A stretch of 15,362 nt of DNA from UBA993 sp964485855 (GCA_964485855.1 CAZAKI010000042.1:1-15362), one strand, 5' to 3'. Shown: positions 1-7,916, counted from the stretch's first letter. Made by a program: numbers and translations. Notes: generated by a model not told the origin, from the letters alone.

Positions 1-41
1 GCAGTTGTTAGCTTTTTACTTTTTTGTTATTCTTATAGGAC

Positions 42-50
42 AAAAGGGGG
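42..50 (+). promoter_or_regulatory. Ribosome binding site deciding the dpaL start
   Basis: AAAAGGGGG lies 8 nt upstream of the ATG at 59. It supports that start over the in-frame TTG at position 5, which would add 18 mostly hydrophobic residues that are not part of the enzyme family. Confidence 0.6.
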
Positions 51-58
51 TAGTTCTG

Positions 59-1276
59 ATGGAAGAGGTGGGTTTTTCCGCGAACAGTTTTACTAGATCG
101 ACCACCGCCGGTGAGAAGTTTAGTCCCTTAAGTTTGGAACAGGCTCGAAAAGCCTCATTTTTTTTACAAAGCTTTCCCCAATACTGCCCCACACCCTTGG
201 TTTCCCTACCCCGTCTTGCCGAAAAGTTGGGCCTGAGAAGTATCTTGATCAAAGATGAGTCAAAACGCTTCAATCTAAATGCTTTTAAGGTATTGGGCAG
301 TGCCTACGCTTTGGGTCGCATCCTGGCTGAAAAATTGAGCCTGGACTCCGACAAGATAAATCTGGAAGCATTGAAGCAGGCTATGGAAAAACAAGGTCTG
401 CCGACAATAACTTTTACCACGGCAACTGACGGCAACCACGGCCGTGGTCTGGCCTGGGCTGCTACTTACCTGGGCCACAAAGCAATTATCTACATGCCCG
501 CCGGATCCTCTGCTGCACGAGTCAAGAACATCGCCGCTACCGGAGCAAAAGTAATCGTGACCGATCTTAATTATGATCAAACCGTAGATCTCGCTCGCCA
601 GGAAGCCCTGAAACACGGGCGGATGTTGGTGCAGGACACCGTAAGCGAGGATCACGATCAGATTCCACTCTGGATTATGCAAGGCTATATGGTCATGGCG
701 GTCGAAGCGATGGATCAGTTAAAAGAATTCGGGTTAACCATGCCCAGCCATCTGTTACTGCAGTGTGGGGTCGGTTCTTTTCCCGCTTCGATCCTCTCTT
801 TTTTTAATGAACTAAAGGGATCAGCTAAACCCTGCACTGCAATTGTTGAACCGAGCCGGGCCGATCCGTTCTTTGAATCGGCCAAAGCCGGGGATGGAAC
901 CATCAGAACTGTCGATGGCTCTCTTGATACCATTATGGCTGGTCTGGCTTGCGGCGTTCCTAATCCTCTGGCTTGGGAAATCGCTCATCAACACTGCCAC
1001 TTCTTTTTTTCCTGTCCGGACTACATCGCGGCTTACGGCATGAGAATATTGGCCAATCCCTTACCGGGTGACCCGGGCCTGGTTTCCGGTGAATCAGGAG
1101 CCGTCACCTGCGGTCTGCTTAGCGCCCTTTGTCTTCAAGAAAAATTTCATGTTCTGCGACAAAAAATGGGCCTGGGAAAAGATTCGGTTGTCTTGTTGTT
1201 CAATACGGAAGGTGACACCGATCCGCAGATGTACCGCAAAATTTTATGGGATGGAGCTTTTCCCCTGCCTGAATAA
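59..1276 (+). CDS. dpaL: Diaminopropionate ammonia-lyase (PLP-dependent)
   Basis: The product should convert 2,3-diaminopropionate to pyruvate and two ammonia using pyridoxal phosphate, in the cytoplasm. With the ATG at 59 it has 405 residues, close to the roughly 400 of the E. coli YgeX/DpaL family. Visible motifs are N-AFK-VLG with the Schiff-base lysine at Lys77, the TATDGNHGRG segment with Asp124, VQDT with Asp193, and the glycine-rich phosphate-binding stretch CGVGSFPASI. From memory, E. coli DpaL has catalytic Lys77, Asp120 and Asp189, which match these with a small offset. The frame is open further upstream (TTG at 5), but AAAAGGGGG at 42-50 sits 8 nt before the ATG at 59, so I chose that start. 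Whatever precedes it lies outside the window. The following gene starts 107 bp later and is unrelated. A threonine dehydratase-like relative is the main alternative, but the motifs favour DpaL. Confidence 0.9.
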   Translation: MEEVGFSANSFTRSTTAGEKFSPLSLEQARKASFFLQSFPQYCPTPLVSLPRLAEKLGLRSILIKDESKRFNLNAFKVLGSAYALGRILAEKLSLDSDKINLEALKQAMEKQGLPTITFTTATDGNHGRGLAWAATYLGHKAIIYMPAGSSAARVKNIAATGAKVIVTDLNYDQTVDLARQEALKHGRMLVQDTVSEDHDQIPLWIMQGYMVMAVEAMDQLKEFGLTMPSHLLLQCGVGSFPASILSFFNELKGSAKPCTAIVEPSRADPFFESAKAGDGTIRTVDGSLDTIMAGLACGVPNPLAWEIAHQHCHFFFSCPDYIAAYGMRILANPLPGDPGLVSGESGAVTCGLLSALCLQEKFHVLRQKMGLGKDSVVLLFNTEGDTDPQMYRKILWDGAFPLPE

Positions 1277-1383
1277 TAATTGCTGCACTGCAGGAATCGA
1301 TAAGACCGGCGCGAAATAGGACTTTAGTTTCAATACTACTGCTGGCGGATAAATAGAGCAGAAAATGGTGAGGCAATAAGCTT

Positions 1384-2625
1384 ATGCACAACAACCAACC
1401 ACCTAACGAACAAAAAATACCCTGGATCGGCGGGACATACAAAGGTGAACTGCTAAATGGGGTTCCTCACGGTCTGGGCCGGCTGATCCTACCCACTGGC
1501 GCCAAGTATGAAGGCAGTTGGCAGAATGGCAAACCCCACGGAAAGGGTACTGTCTATTATCCCGGAGGTGGGATTTACCGGGGCGAGATTAAAGAAGGCC
1601 GGCGTGACGGTTACGGTCAATATCGGGGAGCTGACGGTAAATCTTTAAAGGGCCTCTGGAAAGACGGTAAGTTTATTAAATCACTGGAAGCGCTGAAGCA
1701 TAAAGATATTAAAACAGCAGAAAAGCAGGCCAGACGTGTCATTCATATCGAATCATTATATTTTACTTATCGAAACGGCAAGGGGATCTTTGATCTTAAT
1801 TTCCAGGTTAACAGAGGAGAGGTTTTTGGTTTTCTCGGTCCGAATGGTGCCGGGAAAACAACAACAATTCGCAATTTGCTCGGCTTCACCAGACCAGATG
1901 ATGGCCTCTGCGAAATTAATGGCCTCGATTGCTGGCACGATGCAGCAGCGATTCAGAAAATGCTGGGGTATTTACCAGGGGAAATTTCTTTCTTTGATGA
2001 GATGAGCGGCTCTCAGTTCTTGAAGCTCATTAATAACCTCAGGGGCGGCAATGATCAAAATCGACTGAACAACTTAATTGAGCGTTTTGAGCTTGATCCG
2101 ACAGGCCGCATCAGAAAAATGTCAAAGGGGATGAAACAAAAACTGGGATTGGTCGCCGCTTTTATGCATGACCCGGCGGTGTATATCCTTGACGAGCCAA
2201 CCAGCGGGCTGGATCCCCTGATGCAAAATATTTTTGTCGAGCTTCTTCTTGAGGAAAAAGAACGGGGCAAAACCTTCCTGATGTCCTCACATAATTTTGA
2301 AGAAACATACCGTACCTGTGACCGGGCCGGGATCATCCGGGAAGGACGCCTGGTAGCCGTTGAAGATGTCCATTCCCTTAAGTCATCACAGCGTAAAAAA
2401 TATCTGGTTACTCTGGGGTCCCAAGCTGATATTGATCATTTACGATCAGCCGGACTTGAATTGGGGAAAAAAACCAGAAATACGGTTGAAGTATTAGTTT
2501 CAGGCAACTACGATCAATTCATCAATGCCCTGGCAAAATGTCAAGTCCTTGGTCTTGATGTCGCCAGCCAGAATCTGGAACAGGTATTTCTTAAGTATTA
2601 CGGGCAGGAGGCGTATCCCTGGTGA
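1384..2625 (+). CDS. ABC transporter ATP-binding protein with N-terminal MORN repeats
   Basis: This is the ATPase of an ABC-2 type exporter, 413 residues. Residues 19-96 hold three full 23-residue MORN repeats and a partial fourth. Each opens with a Y-x-G or similar triplet (YKG 19, YEG 42, YRG 65, LKG 88) and has a G-x2-x-G-x-G core. A lysine-rich linker (about 97-118) leads to a complete ABC domain: Walker A GPNGAGKTT 152-160, Q-loop region GYLPGE 195-200 (no Gln), signature MSKGM 246-250, Walker B YILDEP 267-272 and H-loop His303. The C-terminal part (about 340-413) resembles the usual extension of DrrA/CcmA-like ATPases. There is no in-frame ATG, GTG or TTG between the MORN block and the ABC domain, so the two are truly fused. 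GGTGAGG at 1367-1373 is the RBS, 10 nt before ATG. The permease overlaps the stop by 4 nt. MORN repeats often bind lipid or membrane, so a membrane-docking role is my inference. The transported substrate is unknown. Confidence 0.88.
   Translation: MHNNQPPNEQKIPWIGGTYKGELLNGVPHGLGRLILPTGAKYEGSWQNGKPHGKGTVYYPGGGIYRGEIKEGRRDGYGQYRGADGKSLKGLWKDGKFIKSLEALKHKDIKTAEKQARRVIHIESLYFTYRNGKGIFDLNFQVNRGEVFGFLGPNGAGKTTTIRNLLGFTRPDDGLCEINGLDCWHDAAAIQKMLGYLPGEISFFDEMSGSQFLKLINNLRGGNDQNRLNNLIERFELDPTGRIRKMSKGMKQKLGLVAAFMHDPAVYILDEPTSGLDPLMQNIFVELLLEEKERGKTFLMSSHNFEETYRTCDRAGIIREGRLVAVEDVHSLKSSQRKKYLVTLGSQADIDHLRSAGLELGKKTRNTVEVLVSGNYDQFINALAKCQVLGLDVASQNLEQVFLKYYGQEAYPW
2606..2611 (+). promoter_or_regulatory. 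Ribosome binding site of the ABC permease, inside the ATPase gene
   Basis: AGGAGG lies 10 nt before the GTG at 2622, inside the last codons of the ATPase gene. It supports GTG as the permease start and a coupled GTGA stop/start overlap. Confidence 0.7.
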
Positions 2626-3422
2626 GCCTTGCTTTATTCAGAGCTACTTTTAAATCAAACTGGATTATTTTCATAATTTTTTTCGCGATCCTGCTGATGT
2701 ACATGGCTTCTATTCTTGGGATGTATGATCCTGAAAGCATTGACACAATGCAACAGCTAATCGAAACCATGCCACAGGGCATGATGGACGCCTTTGGCTA
2801 TAGTGGCTCTCCGACAAACCTGATTACCTTTATAGCCCTTTATTATTATGGTTTTATTGCTTTAATGTTTCCGATGATCTATTGTATTATCCTGGCAAAT
2901 CGCCTGGTAGCTGCCCACGTGGACCGGGGTTCAATGGCATACTTGCTGGCAACACCTAACAGCCGGATAAAGATCATTGCAACCCAAGCTTTTTACCTGA
3001 TTTTCAGTGTTACACTGCTGCTGGCTTTGAATACCGCGGCAGGAATCGGACTGAGTGAAATCATGTTTCCTGGAGACCTTGATCTGGCCAATTTCATCCG
3101 CCTGAACCTGGTGACAATCCTGATGACCCTGGCCATTAGCTCGATCTGCTTCTTCTTTTCATGCCTTTTTAACGAAGCAAAGTATTCCCTGGCCTTTGGC
3201 GCCGGAATACCGCTCTTGTTTTTTGTGATTAATATGCTGGGAAATGTAAGTGATCGTTTTGACTGGATTCGATTTCTTACTATATATACCCTTTTTGAAC
3301 CGAATGAGATTGTTGCCGGCAGCGATTCTATCTTGTTTAACAGTCTTGCTTTTACAATCATTGCTTTTGTTCTTTATTCACTTGGCATTATAATCTTCAG
3401 CCGTCGCAATTTGTATTTGTAA
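2622..3422 (+). CDS. ABC-2 type transporter permease
   Basis: A polytopic membrane protein of 266 residues that should form the transmembrane half of the exporter with the preceding MORN-ABC ATPase. About six hydrophobic segments are visible: near residues 8-29, 61-90, 112-135, 155-182, 187-204 and 235-258. A periplasm-facing stretch rich in Met and Glu follows the first segment. This layout is typical of ABC2_membrane-family permeases. It starts with GTG and overlaps the ATPase stop codon (GTGA), with AGGAGG upstream, so the two are translated as a pair. The substrate cannot be read from sequence. Related pairs export drugs, bacteriocins or lipids, or act in copper or nitrous oxide handling. 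It is convergent with the dockerin-NamZ gene, with 44 bp between stops and no obvious terminator hairpin. Confidence 0.85.
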   Translation: MSLALFRATFKSNWIIFIIFFAILLMYMASILGMYDPESIDTMQQLIETMPQGMMDAFGYSGSPTNLITFIALYYYGFIALMFPMIYCIILANRLVAAHVDRGSMAYLLATPNSRIKIIATQAFYLIFSVTLLLALNTAAGIGLSEIMFPGDLDLANFIRLNLVTILMTLAISSICFFFSCLFNEAKYSLAFGAGIPLLFFVINMLGNVSDRFDWIRFLTIYTLFEPNEIVAGSDSILFNSLAFTIIAFVLYSLGIIIFSRRNLYL

Positions 3423-3466
3423 ATTTAAACACTGTTATTGCCAGGCTGCCCTCAACACTAATCTGA

Positions 3467-4894
3467 TCAGGGTTCATAGTCCGGCAGCAGATAATCTTCT
3501 CTTGTTTTTCTAAAATCCTGTAAGGCCGGAAGAAAAAGCGCTTCGGTTTGCTGCGGGGTCAAGCCCTGCTCCAGGGCCTCCCCCATTTTTGCGGTGCCCA
3601 TAATTTTATCGAACATGACAATAGTCCCGTTACTCTTTGGTACTGTGAAATCGCCAAGCAAAAAAGCATGGCTCAAAACATGGATTCCCGTGCGGGCTGG
3701 ATTGAAAAGACGATAATCAGTTATATTCAGCCGCACACCACCGGCATTTCCCCTCTTTTCCGGAATGAAGATGATCCCGGGCAGAGAAGCGTTGTTAAGT
3801 AAGCCGGCATATTCAACCTCATCAAGCCCCTGACCGCCAACCCATTTAAACTGATCGGCCTGGAATACTCCCGTACCCTCACCTAAACCGGCTACCATGT
3901 ATCCGAACACAGACATTAAGTCAGGAATATTCGGCGATGTCTGGACCCAGGCAAGGCCTGTATCCTGGTATATCATATTCCTTGTATAACCTTCCATCGG
4001 GACAACTGTTAAATCTGCCTCGATTTTCCGATTAAAATAAAGAGCCAGTTCACCAATAGTCATCCCGTGAGCCATCGGCAGGACATCCACGCCGACAAAA
4101 GAAATAAATCGCTCTTCCATCACCGGACCTTCAACAATCAGTCCACCAAGGGGATTGGGACGATCGAGCACTACGATCGGTAGATTATGTTTTTCGGCAG
4201 CCACCATGCAGTAATTGAGCGTTGATATGTAGGTATAACTGCGAGCCCCGATATCCTGGACATCAAAAATTAACAGATCAAGCCCTGACAGCATCTGGGC
4301 GGTGGGCATCCGGGTAGCGCCGTAGAGACTGTAAACAGGTATGCCTAAAGTTGGATGAATGTATGATTCAATATACGCACCGGCCCTGGCAGTGCCGTCA
4401 ATACCATGTTCCGGGCCATAAAGAGCAACCAATTGAGTGTCCGGTAACTCGTGAAGCACGGCAATAGTGCTTTTACCACTGCTGTTCACGCCGCTCTGGT
4501 TGGTCACCAGGCCTACCTTTTTATTCAGAACCAGGTGAGTCATTTTTTCCACCAGCACTTCATTTCCCAATTTAAAAACTTGCTGGTCCTGATCATCAAG
4601 GTCCAGTGAAATCTTCATCAGCATGGTGGCATCCTTAACATCAATTATTTTATCTCCATTGAGATCGGCATTTTCCTGACTGTCGACATCAATTTCCCGG
4701 ATCGCAAGCACATGCTGCACTAACTGGACTACATCTCTGACATCAACCCGGCCGTCCCCGTTAAGATCACCCGGCATTAAATCCATAGCAGATAAAAGCG
4801 GCATCCTTAAGAAGATTAAAGCAACTATAAAGACAGTAATTAACCATCTCCTCAACAAGATCTTGATCAAATAAACGCTTCTCTGCAGAACCAA
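3467..4894 (-). CDS. Secreted NamZ/DUF1343 exo-beta-N-acetylmuramidase with dockerin domain
   Basis: A 475-residue exported protein. A basic N-terminus and hydrophobic core (about residues 10-36) form a signal peptide or anchor, with a possible cut after LSA (34-36). Residues 41-100 are a type I dockerin pair: two calcium loops DLNGDGRVDVRD (43-54) and DLNGDKIIDVKD (77-88), each followed by a helix. From about 107 to the end is the DUF1343/NamZ domain, with GLVTNQSGV (128-136), LYGPEHG (158-164), DVQDIGARSYTYISTL (211-226), LDRPNPLGG (243-251) and HGMTIGEL (276-283). Characterised NamZ (B. subtilis YbbC) trims N-acetylmuramic acid from non-reducing ends of peptidoglycan fragments, and that role is transferred by family. 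The start is TTG at 4894, with AAGGGTGA 6 nt before it. No cohesin or scaffoldin is in the window, so the dockerin partner is unknown. Dockerin placement before rather than after the enzyme is less common. Confidence 0.85.
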   Translation of the reverse strand: MVLQRSVYLIKILLRRWLITVFIVALIFLRMPLLSAMDLMPGDLNGDGRVDVRDVVQLVQHVLAIREIDVDSQENADLNGDKIIDVKDATMLMKISLDLDDQDQQVFKLGNEVLVEKMTHLVLNKKVGLVTNQSGVNSSGKSTIAVLHELPDTQLVALYGPEHGIDGTARAGAYIESYIHPTLGIPVYSLYGATRMPTAQMLSGLDLLIFDVQDIGARSYTYISTLNYCMVAAEKHNLPIVVLDRPNPLGGLIVEGPVMEERFISFVGVDVLPMAHGMTIGELALYFNRKIEADLTVVPMEGYTRNMIYQDTGLAWVQTSPNIPDLMSVFGYMVAGLGEGTGVFQADQFKWVGGQGLDEVEYAGLLNNASLPGIIFIPEKRGNAGGVRLNITDYRLFNPARTGIHVLSHAFLLGDFTVPKSNGTIVMFDKIMGTAKMGEALEQGLTPQQTEALFLPALQDFRKTREDYLLPDYEP

Positions 4895-4939
4895 TACAAT
4901 TCACCCTTTTCAAAGCAATCTAGTTGCGCTCACTATTCA

Positions 4940-4968
4940 AAGATAGCTTATTTGGCATTAACGGTCAA
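4940..4968 (-). promoter_or_regulatory. Promoter of the dockerin-NamZ gene
   Basis: On the minus strand, TTGACC (4968-4963) and TATCTT (4945-4940) are separated by 17 bp, matching sigma-A consensus at 5/6 and 4/6 positions. The start would lie about 40 nt before the TTG codon at 4894. No experimental support. Confidence 0.5.
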
Positions 4969-5022
4969 TGCAGGCAAAAACCCTGCTACTTGCTGGCAAT
5001 AATTCCTGATCCTACTTTTTGT

Positions 5023-5052
5023 TTGACTGGCAGTTTAGAATTATGATATTAT
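5023..5052 (+). promoter_or_regulatory. Extended -10 promoter of the UroD-family/symporter operon
   Basis: TTGACT (5023-5028) and TATTAT (5047-5052) are 18 bp apart, and the -10 is preceded by TGA, giving an extended TGn motif. Transcription would begin near 5059, leaving a leader of about 100 nt before the TTG start at 5162. The leader holds two tiny ATG frames (8 and 6 codons) without ribosome binding sites and no riboswitch fold that I recognise. Confidence 0.6.
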
Positions 5053-5146
5053 TTGTTCATTCAAAGTCTCGATCTATGTGCATCAACCAAAAACCAAACT
5101 GAATAACAAAGCCGAAACCATGATCAACACTAATCGATGAAGCGCT

Positions 5147-5154
5147 GGAGGAGG
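5147..5154 (+). promoter_or_regulatory. Ribosome binding site deciding a TTG start
   Basis: GGAGGAGG is 7 nt before the TTG at 5162. The next in-frame ATG at 5180 would be too far from it, so TTG is the preferred start. Confidence 0.7.
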
Positions 5155-5161
5155 TCTTGCT

Positions 5162-6268
5162 TTGAACGGCTTGGACAGAATGACCACTGCTCTATCTCTG
5201 CAGGTTCCTGATCGTGTTCCTCACTGGGAGCTGGCTTACAATGAGGCATCGGTCCTGAATATCGCCCGTCATTTTACTGACGATCTGCCTCCCGCCGGTT
5301 ATATCCAGAATATGGATCTAGAAAACAAGGTAAAACTGATCAATACCCTGCTGCTGGTGATCGAAGAACTCGACGTAGACGGTTTAACTCTAAGAGTTTT
5401 CCCCGCTTCAGAAAGTATAGACAACCTGCATGTTACCGACGACTGGGGAGTTACCTTTCAGTTAAGTCCGGTAGGCGAAGCAACTGTTATTGACGGACCG
5501 ATAAAAAAATTCGCTGATTTAAAAAACTACATCAGGCCTACAATTAAAGAGGCCGATTTAATGGCCCTGGTATTTTGTGCGCAACGATTCAAAGGTGAGC
5601 GAGCCTTAGTGCTCAGTTTGCAGTGTCCTTTTCGCCGCAGCTGGAATATGGTCGGCGGCATGGACAAGCTCCTCTACGCTTATCATGAAAACCCGCCAAT
5701 GGTTCACCAGCTGGCCCGGATAGCAACCGATTACACCCTCGAAGCCCTGGAGCTTGGTATTGAGCTCGGGGCAGATATAATTTCACTGGACGGGGACCTG
5801 GCCCATAATACAAACCTGCTGATTTCTCCTGAGCATTTCCGCGAGTACCTGAAACCATATTACATCGAGCTAGTAAATTTTATTCATCAACGGGGGCTGA
5901 AGATCTTCAAGCATACCGATGGCAACCACCTGAAAATCTTCGACGATTTTCTGGAGATTGGTTTTGACGGCATTCACCCCATCCAACCGCAATGCATGGA
6001 CCTGGCCACAGTGAAAAAACAGTACGGCAACAGAATATGTTTGATGGGCAATATCGACTGCATGGAAACTTTGGTTAAAAAAGATACCGCCGCCGTAGAA
6101 GAAGAAGTTAAAGCGGCGATTGCTGTCGCTGCCCCCGGCGGCGGTTACATCCTGGCCTCTTCAAACACGATCCACCCCGGAGTAAAAGCAGAAAATTACA
6201 TTGCCATGGTCAGGGCGGCACATCAATACGGGAGATACAATCAGGACGGAATACCGGTTAGCGTTTAA
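5162..6268 (+). CDS. Uroporphyrinogen decarboxylase-family protein (MtaA/HemE-like)
   Basis: A 368-residue TIM-barrel protein of the UroD superfamily, which includes HemE decarboxylases and corrinoid:coenzyme M or tetrahydrofolate methyltransferases. Visible family marks are the N-terminal LQVPDRVPHWE (13-23), FKHTDGNH (249-256), GFDGIHPIQP (267-276), LMGNIDC (294-300) and SSNTIHPGVKAENY (333-346). In methyltransferase members the zinc site is H-x-C plus a late Cys. Here the H-x-C position is His251-Thr-Asp253, and the late SGC-type position reads SSN, so a classic zinc site is not complete, although Cys278 and Cys300 are present. It does not look like housekeeping HemE, because the early arginine/aspartate motif region differs and heme genes are absent nearby. 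Translation starts at TTG with a strong GGAGGAGG. The symporter gene begins about 31 nt downstream, pointing to a shared transcript and perhaps a shared substrate. The exact reaction is unknown. Confidence 0.8.
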   Translation: MNGLDRMTTALSLQVPDRVPHWELAYNEASVLNIARHFTDDLPPAGYIQNMDLENKVKLINTLLLVIEELDVDGLTLRVFPASESIDNLHVTDDWGVTFQLSPVGEATVIDGPIKKFADLKNYIRPTIKEADLMALVFCAQRFKGERALVLSLQCPFRRSWNMVGGMDKLLYAYHENPPMVHQLARIATDYTLEALELGIELGADIISLDGDLAHNTNLLISPEHFREYLKPYYIELVNFIHQRGLKIFKHTDGNHLKIFDDFLEIGFDGIHPIQPQCMDLATVKKQYGNRICLMGNIDCMETLVKKDTAAVEEEVKAAIAVAAPGGGYILASSNTIHPGVKAENYIAMVRAAHQYGRYNQDGIPVSV

Positions 6269-6286
6269 GTGATTACCACCATAGAT

Positions 6287-6294
6287 GGGAGAGG
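6287..6294 (+). promoter_or_regulatory. Ribosome binding site deciding the symporter start
   Basis: GGGAGAGG ends 5 nt before the ATG at 6300. It overlaps the earlier in-frame ATG at 6285, which has no such signal in front of it, so 6300 is the better start. Confidence 0.6.
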
Positions 6295-6299
6295 ATGAC

Positions 6300-7673
6300 A
6301 TGGAAACACCATTTCCGTTTGAACCGTTGTTGGTCTTCGGCTTTATGGCTATTATGCTGCTCGTTGGTATGGTTCTGAGAGCCAAAATTAAATTTTTCCA
6401 GAAATTTCTTATTCCCAGCTGTTTTCTGGGCGGCACGCTGGGCCTGATATTGATCAGCACCGGATTAGTCGAAGCTTCTACTAACTTGCTGGAATCATAT
6501 GCTTATCACCTTTTTATTATTTCATTCATTTCCCTGGGATTAACGGCAACTCTAAAGAAATCCAGCACGCATGATGTTCCATCCGACAGAAACCCGGTTA
6601 AGGGTTCCCTATGGATGGCTTTCGTCAGTGGGGTGGCCATGGCGATGCAGGCCGTGATCGGCACCCTGTTTGTCTTTCTCTTCAATGCCTTTGGCTCTGA
6701 TCTGCATCCAACCTTTGGCTTTCTTTCACCCCTGGGGTTCACCCAGGGTCCGGGACAGGCCTTATCAGTCGGCAAGGTCTGGGAAGGTTTCGGCTTTGCT
6801 CACGCTGCCACCCTGGGACTCTCGTTTGCCGTTTTCGGTTTCGCTTTTTCATTTTTTGTTGGAGTACCGCTGGTAAACTGGGGGATCCGTAAAGGTTATT
6901 CCGCCCTGGTTCCCAAGAGCATCTCAAAAGAAATCCTGACCGGAGTTATCGACAAAGATACTACTGTAAAAGAGAGTGCCGGATCGCTGACTACCCATTC
7001 CGGCAACGCCGATACGCTTGCCTTTCACGCGGCACTGGTTGGCCTCGTCTATGTATTAACCTATCTATTGATCAAAGCAATCGGCGTGTTTATTTCGGAA
7101 GGAGTTGCTCAGAGTCTCTGGGCCTTTTTCTTCTTCTTCGGGGTAGTCATTGCTTTGCTGGTTAAATACATTGTCGGAAAGATTGGCCTGGGTTACCTGC
7201 TCGATCCCGGAGTTCAGCGCAGAATAACAGGCTGGTCGATCGACTTTTTGATCATCGCCACAATCATGGCCATTCAGCTGGTTATAGTCTGGGAATATAT
7301 TGTGCCGATTGTAGTAATTTCGCTGGTCAGCGGTATAGCTACCACCCTGGTCGTCTTTTATATCGGCAGGCGTGCCTGGTCGTACAGCCTGGAGCGGACC
7401 GTCGGCATTTATGGCATCACCACCGGTAATGTTTCAACCGGCCTGCTGCTCTTAAGAATAGCCGATCCGGAATTTGAAACCCCGGTTGCCCTGGAACTGG
7501 GGATGCAAGCCCTTTTTGCTGCTCCCTTTGTTTTAAGCTACATGATTCTGATGCACGCTCCTTTCTGGTGGAACTGGAGCATCGGGCTGCTTTTGGCCAT
7601 CTATGCCGGGGCTATGATCTTATCACTGATCCTGCTGAAACTATTTAAGATGTTTGGGGAGCGTAAGTTTTAG
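6300..7673 (+). CDS. GltS-like sodium/carboxylate symporter
   Basis: An integral membrane protein of about 457 residues with some 11-12 hydrophobic segments across its length. It resembles the GltS sodium:glutamate symporter family. A re-entrant-type motif GFTQGPGQALSVGK lies near residue 150, with a second Gly/Thr-rich stretch YGITTGNVSTGLLLLRI near residue 375, consistent with the two inverted halves of this fold. A hydrophilic loop (about 205-240) separates them. E. coli GltS has about 400 residues, so this is a longer, divergent member, and its substrate may be another carboxylate rather than glutamate. The ATG at 6300 follows GGGAGAGG; an ATG at 6285 would add five residues. It is probably cotranscribed with the upstream UroD-family gene, 31 nt away, and followed by a hairpin at 7727-7761. 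A transport-plus-conversion pair is an inference. Confidence 0.8.
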   Translation: METPFPFEPLLVFGFMAIMLLVGMVLRAKIKFFQKFLIPSCFLGGTLGLILISTGLVEASTNLLESYAYHLFIISFISLGLTATLKKSSTHDVPSDRNPVKGSLWMAFVSGVAMAMQAVIGTLFVFLFNAFGSDLHPTFGFLSPLGFTQGPGQALSVGKVWEGFGFAHAATLGLSFAVFGFAFSFFVGVPLVNWGIRKGYSALVPKSISKEILTGVIDKDTTVKESAGSLTTHSGNADTLAFHAALVGLVYVLTYLLIKAIGVFISEGVAQSLWAFFFFFGVVIALLVKYIVGKIGLGYLLDPGVQRRITGWSIDFLIIATIMAIQLVIVWEYIVPIVVISLVSGIATTLVVFYIGRRAWSYSLERTVGIYGITTGNVSTGLLLLRIADPEFETPVALELGMQALFAAPFVLSYMILMHAPFWWNWSIGLLLAIYAGAMILSLILLKLFKMFGERKF

Positions 7674-7726
7674 TTTTAAGGTTCAGCGGATGCAAGGATT
7701 TTTCTTATGAATTATAAAAAAACATT

Positions 7727-7768
7727 AGGGTCGGGACTAGATCAAGAAATGTTCCGACCCTCCTTTCT
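7727..7768 (+). terminator. Probable terminator after the UroD-family/symporter operon
   Basis: AGGGTCGGGA (7727-7736) pairs with TTCCGACCCT (7752-7761), giving a 10 bp stem (one G-T pair) with a 15 nt loop. A pyrimidine-rich, only partly T-rich tail CCTTTCT follows. It sits 54 nt after the symporter stop, where an operon end is expected. Confidence 0.5.
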
Positions 7769-7916
7769 AAGGTTTTAGCTGCTGAAATTCAGCCATTATC
7801 CAATGATCATTATCAAGGGTCGAAGCAAAAGAAAGTGGCAGAAAGATGATCTGCTCTATTGCAGAAAAACCCCGGTGCGGATAATCATTATTTTTTCGAA
7901 GGAGCTTTTTTACTTG

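Noticed and set aside
1277..1383. Promoter or terminator between dpaL and the MORN-ABC gene
   Set aside because: Only weak hexamer matches (about 3/6 each) and no stable hairpin with a T-run; not strong enough to list.
2993..3361. 122-codon minus-strand frame inside the ABC permease
   Set aside because: Its sequence is antisense to transmembrane helices, has no supporting start signal and resembles no family.
5059..5161. Riboswitch or T-box in the UroD-operon leader
   Set aside because: No recognisable conserved cores, specifier loop or terminator/antiterminator pair were visible.
7859..7885. Promoter for the PNPOx-like gene (TTGCAG and GATAAT)
   Set aside because: The spacer is only 15 bp and the alternative 17 bp spacing gives a poor -10, so I do not call it.
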